The notes under the pieces are model-generated. The model was given only the letters and a program-made list of their open reading frames with translations. It was not told the DNA's origin and did no database searches. Positions 8,286 to 17,269 of a DNA stretch of 64,000 nucleotides are shown one piece after another. Every line of letters begins with the position of its first letter. The stretch's first letter is position 1. A program made the translations under genes and the position numbers. Location of the stretch: the NCBI GenBank assembly GCA_017303635.1, contig JAFLCG010000002.1:468918-532917 (forward strand). The letters are read 5' to 3'. The stretch comes from Anaerolineae bacterium (GTDB lineage: Bacteria > Chloroflexota > Anaerolineae > Aggregatilineales > Phototrophicaceae).

Positions 8286-9062
8286 TCAGGCATTGGCCAT
8301 ACGGTATTCCCACCAACCGATGGCAACCAGGAGCAGCGCCATGAACAGGCTGGTGATAAAGGGATCATAATAAAGGCCATCCTGTGTGAGCAGGAGCGTG
8401 CTGACATTGCTCATGGCATGGAGCGCACTAGCCGCAAAGATGCTGCCCCCCGTGTGGACACAGACCCAGACAATCAGCAGGCGCAGGCCAATTGTCACCA
8501 GGCTATGCCAGAGGATCCAATCCAGCATTTGCTGCGCCTGTAAAAATGGAATCCAGTGCCAGACGGCCCATATCAGGCCGAGGATAAGACCGGCTCTCAA
8601 CGTTTGAAAGCGTTTTTGCAGGGCGGGAAAGGCATAACCTTGCCAACCCAGTTCTTCCCCGGCAGCGGTGATGAAAAAGAGTAGGAAAACCAGCGGCGCC
8701 CTGATGAGGGCAGTATCCAGGGTCGGCGTGGGCTTTCCAGTGAGGTTCATGACGGCGAACGATGCCACAGTGACCAGTGGCAGCAGGCCAAAGATTGGCA
8801 GATACCAGACCGGGTGCCGAATGCGCCAACCATCGAGCGGGCGTGGGAGCAGGTGCCGGATGCCATCCCAGCCGTGTTCACGATACGTCAGGATCAGAGC
8901 CGCGATGGCCGGATTAAAAGCCATCAAGGCACTGGCTGGCAGGTTAAAGGGCATGAACTGCGGATCAACCCACGCACCAATCAGCCAAAAAGGGATGGAG
9001 AGCAGGAGCACCAACCACACGTAATTCCACGCGGATTCTGAGGAGGTCGGGCGAGATGTCAT
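8286..9062 (-). CDS. CPBP-family intramembrane metalloprotease
   Basis: A multi-pass membrane protein of 258 residues with the CPBP/CAAX protease motifs: EELGWQGYAFPAL (motif 1, two glutamates), GLIWAVWHWIPF (motif 2, histidine) and ASALHAMSNV (motif 3, histidine and asparagine). These residues bind the catalytic zinc within the bilayer. About eight hydrophobic segments are visible. Bacterial members are linked to bacteriocin immunity or protein processing, but nothing nearby points to a substrate. It is 122 nt from the nucleoside hydrolase on the same strand. Confidence 0.88.
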   Translation of the reverse strand: MTSRPTSSESAWNYVWLVLLLSIPFWLIGAWVDPQFMPFNLPASALMAFNPAIAALILTYREHGWDGIRHLLPRPLDGWRIRHPVWYLPIFGLLPLVTVASFAVMNLTGKPTPTLDTALIRAPLVFLLFFITAAGEELGWQGYAFPALQKRFQTLRAGLILGLIWAVWHWIPFLQAQQMLDWILWHSLVTIGLRLLIVWVCVHTGGSIFAASALHAMSNVSTLLLTQDGLYYDPFITSLFMALLLVAIGWWEYRMANA

Positions 9063-9197
9063 GATTGTCTGCCAGTCAAATAGCGCATCTATATTGTACT
9101 GTTACTGAAGCAAACGGTTGTCAACCTTAACATGCGCTTTACAGGGGGGGTGGTATCTTCGGTTGCCTTAACCACTTTCAATCAGGATCACCCATTC

Positions 9198-9890
9198 ATG
9201 ACACCCACCTACACCGCTGAAGTTGGCCGCAAATTTCACCCGGATGGCAGCCTGCGGCTTTCGCCCGGCGTGACCGTCATCTGCCCGGTGCGCCCTGGCA
9301 ATCCGGGCTATGAGGGTGCGCTGTGGGCTGCCGATCAACTCCGCGCCCAGCCCTTCGCCGATCACTTCAGTTTCCTGCCGCCATCCAGCTATCACATGAC
9401 CGCCATTGCGCTGATCGGTGAGCAGCGCCGGGAAGCGGCCTGGTGGCCCTCAGCTGTTTCGCTGGAAGCGCCTCTGAACGCGGTTGATGAGCATTTCATC
9501 GCCACGATGCAACAGGTCCCGCCTTTCCAGCCACCCCCGATGCGGGTAACTGGACTGGCAGGTTGGAACGCCACCGTCATCACCCTGGAACCGGTCACTG
9601 AAGATGGGAAGCAGGCTTTACTGGATTATCGGGAGGCGGTAGCAGCGGCTACCGGACTGCGCCGTCCGGATCATGATGGCTATCACTTTCATATCACATT
9701 CGCTTACCGGATCATCGAGCTGGACAGCGACGCGGCGGCAGGCTTTGAGGCGTTCAGGGTAGCCATCACACCCACGTTGCAGCAGATGATGGGCGAGTTT
9801 GCGCCCGACCCCGCCGAACTGACTTTTTATGATGACATGGGGCGCTTTGCACCGGCAGCGGAACGGCACACGCTGGTGAGCCGTCGCTAG
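9198..9890 (+). CDS. DUF1868 / 2H-phosphoesterase-like protein
   Basis: The protein has 230 residues from ATG 9198. An upstream ATG at 9132 would add a tail of no clear character; AGGA 10 nt before 9198 favours the later start. Two H-x-[TS]-like motifs, YHMTAI near residue 65 and YHFHITFAY near residue 170, are the hallmark of the 2H phosphoesterase fold, and the opening FHPDGSLRLSPGVTVIC matches DUF1868 proteins. 2H enzymes act on cyclic phosphates or RNA ends, but the substrate of this group is not known to me. It converges with the next gene across a palindromic element. Confidence 0.75.
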   Translation: MTPTYTAEVGRKFHPDGSLRLSPGVTVICPVRPGNPGYEGALWAADQLRAQPFADHFSFLPPSSYHMTAIALIGEQRREAAWWPSAVSLEAPLNAVDEHFIATMQQVPPFQPPPMRVTGLAGWNATVITLEPVTEDGKQALLDYREAVAAATGLRRPDHDGYHFHITFAYRIIELDSDAAAGFEAFRVAITPTLQQMMGEFAPDPAELTFYDDMGRFAPAAERHTLVSRR

Positions 9891-9910
9891 GGTCTTATGG
9901 ATAATCCAAC

Positions 9911-9930
9911 GGACGAGGCAGGCCTCGTCC
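9911..9930. repeat. GGACGAGGC palindromic element, copy 2
   Basis: GGACGAGGC (9911-9919), AG, GCCTCGTCC (9922-9930), then CTAC. It is identical in stem and 3' flank to 4224-4243 and lies exactly between two convergent genes, where it may serve as a shared terminator stem. Confidence 0.7.
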
Positions 9931-11607
9931 CTACTGGCGGGCGAACGGCACCGGCGGGCGGGGAACACGCGGCGCGAAACCGTAGTAGACGCGATAGATG
10001 CCAATTTGCTGAGTCTGATAGGTGATGGCTTCAGCCGCTAACCAGGACTCCATCGCGGCGTCGATCTCCGGGATCAGGGCGGTGATATAGGCCACCCGCT
10101 CGGCCGAGTCGCTGGCCTGCCGATAGGGTGGATAACGGTCAAAAACCGGGGTGTAGAGCATGTTGGATTTATCCGGTAGAGCGGCGCTCAACTGGATTTG
10201 TTCACGGCTCAGGAACGCGATGCGGAAGTTAATCCAGTAGTTGGTATAGCCGTAGCGCAGGTCATTGGTCAGCAACCAGTCGATGAGCGCTACGTCATCA
10301 GCCGCAGGCAGATGAGTCTCGGTGTTGAACTGGGTCGTGAGGCCATACGGCCCCCGCGCCGCGACGATCTGCCCGGCGGCGAAGTACAGCAGGGTCAAGC
10401 CGACCGCCGCTAGCCCGGCATATCTCGCCAGATAAGAACGGGTTTGAGCCGTCGATGTGGCAACGGTCAGGCTGCTGACGGCAATCACCAGCGGCAGAGT
10501 CAGCGGCAGGAAATAGCGTCCGCTCGGATCGCTGGAGAAGCGCGTGAAGAGGAAAACCGCGATCATGAGGGCAATCATGCCCAGCAGAATCCAAAGCGCA
10601 CCCGGCTGAAGCAGGGTGTTTCGCGCACGTGCCAGCCGATAGAAGCCGATCAGTACAATGCCGAGGACGACCAAGCCGATGACCGGCAGGAAGAAAGCCG
10701 CCTCCCAGGGAAAACGCAGTCCGAGGAGCGAGGGTAGTCCAAAGAGCAACAAACCGATCAACCGATCCGTGAAGGGGATTTCCTGCAATTCAGCCCCGAC
10801 ATTATCCCCGCGCAAGCCGGTCGGCAGCAGGAAACGCAGCGGCCCCCATTCGTTCTGAAGAGCATAGAGCCACCAGGGGGCACTGCCGATGAAAAACCCG
10901 ATCAAGGCGACACCGACCAGAATCCACATCCGACGACTGGGCGAGCGCAGGATCTGAACCAGCATGAACAAGGCTACGGGCACCACATAGATGACAATCA
11001 GCGCGTTCGTCCACCAGGCCAGGCCGGTGATGATACCCAGCAGGAGCCAAAGGAACGTGATTGGTGGTTGGTGATTGGTGATTGGTGGGGAAGCCGGTGA
11101 GGCTGACCGCTGATGGCTGATAGCTGATGGCTTTAGGTTATGGGTCAGACCATAGCCCATGGCGATGATGAGGTGGCCGAAGATGAGAGTTTCGTTGTAA
11201 CCACCCAGCGTGGCAGTGGTATAGAGCGCGAGTAAAACTGGCCCTATGGCGAACAGCAATCCGCTGCCGACCGCCACGGCTATACGGCGGGACAAGACCC
11301 AGGCAGCATGGTAAGCCGTGGCGACGACACCAATAAACAGAATGGACTGCATCAGGCGAATTGTATTCACACTTTCGCCAAAGAGCTGGAAACCCAGGGC
11401 GAGCACCCAGGCATCCAGGCTGCCCATGTAAGCCTGCCCGTAGAAGAAGACCGGACGCTCCCCCAGGGTGATATGCCGCGCCATGAGGGCGACGATGGCT
11501 TCATCGGAGTGGAAGGAGACTGCACCGCTGATCAGGAGCAGCGACCGGGCAATCAGCGCGATCACCAACACGATCAGCAGGCCAATAAAGTAACGTCGTT
11601 GTCCCAT
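9931..11607 (-). CDS. GT-C type membrane glycosyltransferase-like protein (PMT/ArnT-like)
   Basis: A protein of about 558 residues with some 11-12 hydrophobic helices. The first extracytoplasmic loop holds FHSDEAIVALMARH and FFYGQAYMGSLDAW, the acidic-loop pattern of polyprenyl-phosphate-dependent GT-C sugar transferases. The C-terminal 130 residues are soluble. I prefer ATG 11607 (MGQRRYFIG); an ATG at 11637 is also possible. Residues about 159-184 are encoded by a 7-nt tandem repeat and read as low-complexity Ser/Pro/His/Gln between two transmembrane segments, so they look like an inserted loop. The donor and acceptor are unknown. Confidence 0.8.
   Translation of the reverse strand: MGQRRYFIGLLIVLVIALIARSLLLISGAVSFHSDEAIVALMARHITLGERPVFFYGQAYMGSLDAWVLALGFQLFGESVNTIRLMQSILFIGVVATAYHAAWVLSRRIAVAVGSGLLFAIGPVLLALYTTATLGGYNETLIFGHLIIAMGYGLTHNLKPSAISHQRSASPASPPITNHQPPITFLWLLLGIITGLAWWTNALIVIYVVPVALFMLVQILRSPSRRMWILVGVALIGFFIGSAPWWLYALQNEWGPLRFLLPTGLRGDNVGAELQEIPFTDRLIGLLLFGLPSLLGLRFPWEAAFFLPVIGLVVLGIVLIGFYRLARARNTLLQPGALWILLGMIALMIAVFLFTRFSSDPSGRYFLPLTLPLVIAVSSLTVATSTAQTRSYLARYAGLAAVGLTLLYFAAGQIVAARGPYGLTTQFNTETHLPAADDVALIDWLLTNDLRYGYTNYWINFRIAFLSREQIQLSAALPDKSNMLYTPVFDRYPPYRQASDSAERVAYITALIPEIDAAMESWLAAEAITYQTQQIGIYRVYYGFAPRVPRPPVPFARQ
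11057..11133. repeat. heptad tandem repeat inside a coding sequence
   Basis: Eleven consecutive 7-nt units can be marked. They begin GTGATTG, GTGGTTG, GTGATTG, GTGATTG, GTGGGGA, pass through less regular units, and end ATGGCTG, ATAGCTG, ATGGCTT. The array is read through in frame by the membrane protein on the minus strand. Confidence 0.75.
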
Positions 11608-11722
11608 CTTGCGGCAGCCCTCGATGTCCTTCACCATTCACATCCGATTGTACGGTGACTTCATGTATAGCGGCATTGAGGGGTGTTTGATTGCCCGCAG
11701 ATGAGAACCTGTCACACCTTTA

Positions 11723-11752
11723 TTGCATTTCTGTCCGCTTTTTGTGTAAAAT
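11723..11752 (+). promoter_or_regulatory. promoter of the cytochrome c oxidase operon
   Basis: TTGCAT (11723-11728) and TAAAAT (11747-11752) are 18 bp apart. Transcription would start near 11760, about 145 nt before the subunit II start. Confidence 0.5.
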
Positions 11753-11905
11753 TCCACAAAGTCATTAATCACCGCCTGCCTGCATCCGTCCCCCCGTTAC
11801 CGTATGCGCGCTCGACGGTCGATTTTGTTGCGCCTTTGGGCAACATTCAGTAAGCTCTCTGGCCTGCTTCCAGCCGCGACAGCATGTATCTGTAAGGTAA
11901 CGTTG

Positions 11906-13225
11906 ATGAACTCACTCAACTTAAGTTCAACGCAGATTCGGAATATTGCCATCATCGGTGTACTGCTCATTGTGGGCGGTTTCATCATCGGTCTGTTGAC
12001 GCCTTCGCTCTTTCCAGCGCAGGCTTCAGCGGAAGCCCCGTTGATTGATAACCTGTTCCAGACCATGCTCATCATCGGTGGGGCGATCTTCCTGTTGGTA
12101 CAGGGTCTGCTGGTTTATTCAGCGATCAAGTTCCGCGCCAAACCGGGTGATACCAGTGACGGCATCCACTTGCATGGCAATACCACGCTGGAGATTATCT
12201 GGACCGCCATTCCCGCGGTGATCGTCACAGTGCTGACCATCCTTTCGTGGAATGTCTTCAACATTATGCAAGCGCCGAAGGATGACGAACTGGTGGTACA
12301 TACCACGGCGGCGCGCTTTAACTGGGCCTTCGCTTATGATGCGCCGCTGAGTCTGGTAGAAGCACAGGGCGTGGATATCGCCAACCTGAACCTGCCGGAT
12401 AACGTCAAAGCGGATATTGCCGATGGTACGCTGACGATTGCCAGCACCGAACTACACACCTACGCCAACCGCCCGGTGCGGATGGATATGCAAAGCCGGG
12501 ACGTGATCCACGCTTTCTGGGTGCCGGTGTTCCGTGTCAAGCAGGACGTCATCCCCGGACGGACCACCACCGTCCGCTTCACACCGACCCTGCCGAATGA
12601 CCCGACGAACGCGGAGTCCTGGTATCCGGTCAAGTGTACGGAACTGTGTGGCGCGCAGCATGGGGCCATGGTCGCTTACACGGTCGTCCACCCGGACGAA
12701 GCTTCGTTCAATGCCTGGATGAGCGAACGCATGATGGGCGTGCTGTTCCCGCCGCCTGACCCGGTCGAGCGTGGTTTCCAGCTGCTCTCCTCCAACATCT
12801 ATCCCTGCTATACCTGCCATATTGATGCCGATCTGGCTGAATTCAACTGGAATGGCAATGTCGGGCCGAACCTGACCGTAGTCGGTGACCGGGCGGTGGG
12901 CACCCGCGCCAATGCCACCGGACTTTCCGGCGTGGATTATCTGACCCAGTCGATCCATGAGCCGGGCGCGTACCTGGTGCCGGGGTATGGTAACCTGATG
13001 CCGAACCTGGGCATCAGTGACTGTGATACCCGGGCGATTGTCGCCTACCTGTGCACGCAGACCGCTTCTGGCGAACCCGCCTGCACGATTGATACCGAAG
13101 CCTATGCGGCGCAATGTACTGCCGGTGCGCCTCCAGGAGCGCCGGGAGCCGAGCCGCCAGCCTCAGCACCGGCTGAAACCACCCCGGAAGCAGAAGCCAC
13201 TGCAGAAGCTACTCCGGGCAGTTAG
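11906..13225 (+). CDS. coxB: cytochrome c oxidase subunit II with fused cytochrome c domain
   Basis: This subunit receives electrons from cytochrome c and passes them to subunit I. Two transmembrane helices lie at about residues 10-30 and 50-75, followed by the CuA cupredoxin domain with ligand motif CTELCGAQHGAM. A C-terminal cytochrome c domain carries the heme site CYTCH and a likely axial methionine in NLMPNLG, which makes the complex caa3-type. The last 40 residues are a Pro/Ala/Glu tail. ATG 11906 is chosen because AAGG lies 8 nt upstream; an in-frame start at 11804 would add an unlikely leader. First gene of the oxidase operon. Confidence 0.96.
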   Translation: MNSLNLSSTQIRNIAIIGVLLIVGGFIIGLLTPSLFPAQASAEAPLIDNLFQTMLIIGGAIFLLVQGLLVYSAIKFRAKPGDTSDGIHLHGNTTLEIIWTAIPAVIVTVLTILSWNVFNIMQAPKDDELVVHTTAARFNWAFAYDAPLSLVEAQGVDIANLNLPDNVKADIADGTLTIASTELHTYANRPVRMDMQSRDVIHAFWVPVFRVKQDVIPGRTTTVRFTPTLPNDPTNAESWYPVKCTELCGAQHGAMVAYTVVHPDEASFNAWMSERMMGVLFPPPDPVERGFQLLSSNIYPCYTCHIDADLAEFNWNGNVGPNLTVVGDRAVGTRANATGLSGVDYLTQSIHEPGAYLVPGYGNLMPNLGISDCDTRAIVAYLCTQTASGEPACTIDTEAYAAQCTAGAPPGAPGAEPPASAPAETTPEAEATAEATPGS

Positions 13226-13250
13226 CAGCAAGACGTTTATCAAGCGATTG

Positions 13251-13289
13251 GTAGGGTGAAGGTGACACTCCACCCTACCTCAATTTTTT
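13251..13289 (+). terminator. hairpin with T-run between coxB and coxA
   Basis: GTAGGGTG (13251-13258) pairs with CACCCTAC (13271-13278) and is followed after CTCAA by TTTTTT. It may end part of the transcripts after coxB or be a member of the dispersed palindrome families. coxA starts 85 nt later, so readthrough must be possible. Confidence 0.5.
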
Positions 13290-13373
13290 AGTACAGCCCG
13301 CCAAAGTGCATTCTCAACACTGGTCGCGTAAAAGCGATTTCATTCCAGATAGCGAGTATGAAAGGTCGAAGCA

Positions 13374-15104
13374 ATGGCAAGTGTTAGCCTCCCAGCGGGT
13401 GCCATACCCGGCTCAACACAGCAGACGGCCCCCCGCCTGCGCGTGAGTGACTTCCTGCGGTGGAGTGTCGATCATAAAGTGATCGGCGTGCAGTACATGG
13501 TCACATCCTTCTTCTTCTTCCTCGTCGGCGGCACGCTGGCGATGATGATCCGGTGGGAACTGCTCACCCCGGAACTGGATGTGGCGGTGAGTGGTGCGCA
13601 GTACAACACGCTCTTTACGATGCACGCGCTGGTGATGATCTTCCTGTGGATCATCCCGATGCTGGCCGGGTTCGGTAATTACCTGATCCCGCTGATGCTG
13701 GGCGCGAAGGACATGGCCTTCCCCTGGTTGAACGCATTCGCTTTCTGGCTGATCCCCCCGGCGGGCATCCTGATGCTGATTAGCTTCTTCGTCAGCCCGC
13801 CCGAAGCAGGTTGGACGATGTACCCGCCGCTGAGCGTCCAGTACAGCGGGGATGGTCAGACCTTGGCCGCGCTGGGTGCCCATCTCCTAGGTATCAGCTC
13901 GATCCTGGGCGCGATCAATTTCATCGTGACCATCCTGAACATGCGCCCGGCAGGCATGAGCCTGTGGCAGATGCCGCTGTTCTGCTGGTCGGTGCTGGCA
14001 ACCAGCATCATCCAGGTGCTGGCGACCCCGTTCCTGGCGGGTGCGCTGACCCTGCTGCTGCTCGACCGCATGGCTGGAACGACCTTCTTCGTGCCGACGG
14101 GCGGTGGCGATCCGCTGCTCTGGCAGAATATTTTCTGGTTCTACAGCCACCCGGCGGTGTACATCATGGTGCTGCCAGCCATGGGTATGCTGAGTGAAGT
14201 GCTGGCCGTTCATGCGCGCAAGCCGGTCTTCGGTTACAAGCTGGTCGCGCTCTCCTCGATGGGTATCGGTGTCGTCGGCTTCGTGGTGTGGGCACATCAT
14301 ATGTTCACCAGCATCCAGCCGCAGCTCCGTATTCCCTTCATGATTACGTCGATGATCATCGCGGTGCCGACGGGTATCAAGATCTTTAGCTGGTTGGGGA
14401 CGATCTGGGGCGGCAAGATCCGCTTCACCCCGGCTATGTTGTTTGCGCTGGGTTTCCTCTCGATGTTCGTCATCGGCGGCATCACCGGCGTGACGCTGGC
14501 GGCCATCCCCTTTGATGTTCACGTCCATGACACCTACTACGTCGTGGCGCACTTCCACTTCGTGCTGTACGGCGGTTCGGTCTTCGGCATCTACGCAGGC
14601 ATCTATCACTGGTGGCCGAAAATCACCGGCAAAGAGATGAACGCCCGCCTGGGACACATCCACTTCTGGGCGACCTACATCGGTTTCCTGGCGAGCTTCA
14701 TGCCGATGCATATCTCCGGTATGCTGGGGATGCCGCGCCGCGTCGCCGTCTACCTGCCGGAATTCCAGACGCTCAATACCATCACCAGCCTGGGCGCTTT
14801 TGTGCTGGGCCTGAGCACGTTCATCATCATCATCGCCGCCGTTCAGAGCCTGCTGGCCGGCAAGAAGACAACTGCCAATCCCTGGCGGGCGCTGACCCTG
14901 GAGTGGGCGACCACGTCCCCGCCCCCGGCCACGAACTTCGTCAACGATCCGGTAGTTTTCCCCGATCCGTACGGTTACGGTACGCCGGAAGCCGCTGCCT
15001 ATGTGGCGATGATCGAGGCGCAATTTGACGGTAAACCGTCGAGCGAGCGCGGCATTCAAACGGGCGGCGCGACACCGGCCCCCGCACCCTCGGTGGGGGA
15101 TTAG
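13374..15104 (+). CDS. coxA: cytochrome c oxidase subunit I (A2-type)
   Basis: The 576-residue catalytic subunit binds heme a, heme a3 and CuB, reduces O2 to water and pumps protons. Copper and heme ligands are seen in FYSHPAVYIMVLP, WAHHMFTS and HVHDTYYVVAHFHFVLYGG. In the first of these the glutamate of A1-type enzymes (HPEVY) is replaced and the preceding YS pair is present, the mark of A2-type oxidases such as the Thermus caa3 enzyme. Twelve or more transmembrane helices are evident. It follows coxB in the operon, consistent with a caa3 complex. Confidence 0.97.
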   Translation: MASVSLPAGAIPGSTQQTAPRLRVSDFLRWSVDHKVIGVQYMVTSFFFFLVGGTLAMMIRWELLTPELDVAVSGAQYNTLFTMHALVMIFLWIIPMLAGFGNYLIPLMLGAKDMAFPWLNAFAFWLIPPAGILMLISFFVSPPEAGWTMYPPLSVQYSGDGQTLAALGAHLLGISSILGAINFIVTILNMRPAGMSLWQMPLFCWSVLATSIIQVLATPFLAGALTLLLLDRMAGTTFFVPTGGGDPLLWQNIFWFYSHPAVYIMVLPAMGMLSEVLAVHARKPVFGYKLVALSSMGIGVVGFVVWAHHMFTSIQPQLRIPFMITSMIIAVPTGIKIFSWLGTIWGGKIRFTPAMLFALGFLSMFVIGGITGVTLAAIPFDVHVHDTYYVVAHFHFVLYGGSVFGIYAGIYHWWPKITGKEMNARLGHIHFWATYIGFLASFMPMHISGMLGMPRRVAVYLPEFQTLNTITSLGAFVLGLSTFIIIIAAVQSLLAGKKTTANPWRALTLEWATTSPPPATNFVNDPVVFPDPYGYGTPEAAAYVAMIEAQFDGKPSSERGIQTGGATPAPAPSVGD

Positions 15105-15130
15105 TCTCACTCAGAACCTCACTCCTAAAT

Positions 15131-15190
15131 CCCCTCTCCGTTTGTGGAGAGGGGGGATGAGATGGCAGGGGCGACCGACTTGGTCGCCCC
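15131..15190. repeat. two adjacent palindromic intergenic elements
   Basis: CCCCTCTCC (15131-15139) pairs with GGAGAGGGG (15146-15154). Directly after it GGGGCGACC (15168-15176) pairs with GGTCGCCCC (15182-15190). Both recur elsewhere in the window: the first resembles the ends of 3967-4085 and 49115-49225, the second 43319-43341 and 44851-44871. Confidence 0.7.
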
Positions 15191-15237
15191 GTTCGGACTT
15201 ATCGTAAGCTGGAACGCGAGTGGAATGGTCGTCAACG

Positions 15238-15822
15238 ATGACAGGGCTGGTAGACTCGAAAGCAATCGAACAATCCCTTACCCGTGAGGAACAGCTTGCG
15301 CTCAAGAATAAGCGCGCAGGCATGGCGATCTTTCAGATTTCGTGGATTCTGATCTTCGTTGTTCTGATCTGGGCGAACCTGGGTTTACGTGGACAGGAAA
15401 CCACCTGGCCGCCGCCGGGTGTCGAACGCTATGATGTGGTGCTGCCGATCATCGCATCAGTGCTGCTCATCCTCAGCGGGTTCACCGCCCGCAGCGGCCT
15501 CCAGGCTGTTCGTACCGGTGATCTGGCCCGCTTTACGCCGATGTGGCGGGCGACTCTGGTGCTGGGTGTGATCTTCGTTGGCATTATGGCCTTCGAGTGG
15601 GTCAACACCACGGCTACCGGCAACTATGGGATGCTGCTGCGGGTGATGGTGGCCTTCCACGCCGTTCATGCTTTGGTGATCGGCGCATTTTTGTGGAATG
15701 TGCATCAGAACCGGGCGCGGTATAATCCGGTCAATTTCTGGTCAGTGGAGGCCGCCGCCCAACTCTGGTACTTTGTGGTGGTCGCCTGGCTGTTATTTTT
15801 TGTGGTCTTGTATATCATTTAG
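15238..15822 (+). CDS. cytochrome c oxidase subunit III-like protein
   Basis: The 194-residue membrane protein has five hydrophobic helices. The pattern FHAVHALVIGAFLW followed by the final AAQLWYFVVVAWLLFFVVLYI resembles the last helices of heme-copper oxidase subunit III. It is more divergent than the second subunit III gene at 17270. ATG 15238 is taken as start; GTG at 15220 is also in frame. Two subunit III-like genes in one oxidase operon could form a split or paralogous pair. The role in assembly or stability is inferred. Confidence 0.75.
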   Translation: MTGLVDSKAIEQSLTREEQLALKNKRAGMAIFQISWILIFVVLIWANLGLRGQETTWPPPGVERYDVVLPIIASVLLILSGFTARSGLQAVRTGDLARFTPMWRATLVLGVIFVGIMAFEWVNTTATGNYGMLLRVMVAFHAVHALVIGAFLWNVHQNRARYNPVNFWSVEAAAQLWYFVVVAWLLFFVVLYII

Positions 15823-15894
15823 GCAACCTGGGCAGCGCACCGCCTGACGCGGTGAAAGCCATGGCGCTGCCTCTTCGAGGGGGTTATTGACTGT

Positions 15895-17160
15895 ATGCAA
15901 CCAGGACTCTCCCGCGCAATCCCGATGGGGATAGTCGGTTTTGCAGTCGGCGCGGGGATCGCCATCCTCATCCGACTGCTGCAGGGGCTTGATCCGAACC
16001 CGGATGCACCCTATGCGTATGTTGGCCCGGCCATGACGTTAGCCGCGTTCTTTAGCGCGGGTTTCTTCATCTGGGGCATGGGTGGTTTTGACCCGCGTAT
16101 GAACACCCATGGCGAAGGCCATGATGAGCATCACGACGACCATGCCGAAGCCAAGATTGAAGGTAACTTCCTCGGCAGCTACGGCTGGCGGGTGCTCACC
16201 TATGTGATGATCGTCGTGCTGGCGATTGCGGCGGTGGCATTCCTGCCTGATGGGCCACAGCTCAAGTCGGTCGCAGGGGATGGCAATCCGTCGGAAATCA
16301 ACTATTCCCGCTTCGGTGATATTTATCAGGCGGTCCGTGAATTTGCGGCGAAGGCCGCTGGCGTCCAAATCCCGGCTCTGACGGATAACCTGGCGAACAT
16401 CCAGATCAGTTATCTAGTGATGTTCATTGCCTTCACCCTCTTCACCATCTTTTCGCTGGTGGTGGTGGCCGGGTTGATCGCCGGAACGGTGATGACCCTG
16501 GGGGCCGCTGCCAAGAACCCACAGCGTTTCAGTATTCCCTGGCGCACACTGGCGCTGATCGGGCTGTTCGCAGGTTTCCTGCTGCAACTGCCAGTGATTG
16601 CGGCTTCACTGAATGTTCCGACGGCGCTCTTGGTGCCGTTCTTCCTGATCCCGCCGGTAGCGATGCTGATCGCCTATCGCAAGACCTCCTGGTTCTGGGT
16701 GTTCCTGGCCTGGACGCTGTTCACGCTGGCGATGCCGGTGCTGGTGCCGCTCATCCCGATGCAGCAAGCGGCCTGGGTATGGAACCTGCTGATCTTCTTC
16801 ATCATCGAGCGGGTGGCGCTGGGTGCTTTGAAAGCCTTCCTGCCGGAGAACATCTGGAAGAGCATCAGCGCCGCTGTGTACGGCATTACGTTCCTGCTGG
16901 TGCTGGTTAGCATGATCGCAGCGGTCACCGGTGTGGCTGCGCCGAGCGTCTGGGATCACTTCTGGCAGATCGTTCTGCTGTTCTTCCTGATGCTGTATGT
17001 GACTCTGCTGGTGCTGCCTGTGGCGGCTCTGAAGATGCTCATCCCACCAGGAGTCTGGCAGCAATTCGCCGCCATCAAGTGGGACGCGGTGCTGCCGCAG
17101 TTCAGCCGCTGGCTGGGCGGTGCACTCCGCAATGACCTGCCGCGGGTATTAGGACAGTAG
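15895..17160 (+). CDS. unassigned multi-pass membrane protein in the oxidase operon
   Basis: I do not recognise this 421-residue protein. Two N-terminal helices (about residues 10-28 and 42-62) are followed by a His/Asp/Glu-rich loop (GEGHDEHHDDHAEAK near residue 75), another helix near 98-115, a soluble stretch, and about seven further helices. The histidine-rich loop could bind copper or another metal, which would suit an oxidase accessory or assembly protein. That is inference from the loop and from its place between two subunit III-like genes. It has no relation I can see to SCO, CtaG or heme O synthase proteins. Confidence 0.7.
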   Translation: MQPGLSRAIPMGIVGFAVGAGIAILIRLLQGLDPNPDAPYAYVGPAMTLAAFFSAGFFIWGMGGFDPRMNTHGEGHDEHHDDHAEAKIEGNFLGSYGWRVLTYVMIVVLAIAAVAFLPDGPQLKSVAGDGNPSEINYSRFGDIYQAVREFAAKAAGVQIPALTDNLANIQISYLVMFIAFTLFTIFSLVVVAGLIAGTVMTLGAAAKNPQRFSIPWRTLALIGLFAGFLLQLPVIAASLNVPTALLVPFFLIPPVAMLIAYRKTSWFWVFLAWTLFTLAMPVLVPLIPMQQAAWVWNLLIFFIIERVALGALKAFLPENIWKSISAAVYGITFLLVLVSMIAAVTGVAAPSVWDHFWQIVLLFFLMLYVTLLVLPVAALKMLIPPGVWQQFAAIKWDAVLPQFSRWLGGALRNDLPRVLGQ

Positions 17161-17269
17161 GGACGCGCTACCGCACGTCCGTGACAGACCAACAACGTAG
17201 GGGTGCCCCGGCGACTTTTAGGGCTGGGCACCTTTACAGAAACCGGAAACCAAAAAGGACGTTTTCTAC

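Noticed and set aside
13887..15110. Long open frame of 407 codons on the minus strand opposite coxA
   Set aside because: It is antisense to an unmistakable coxA, is rich in Arg, His and Asp as expected from a shadow of membrane codons, and shows no domain.
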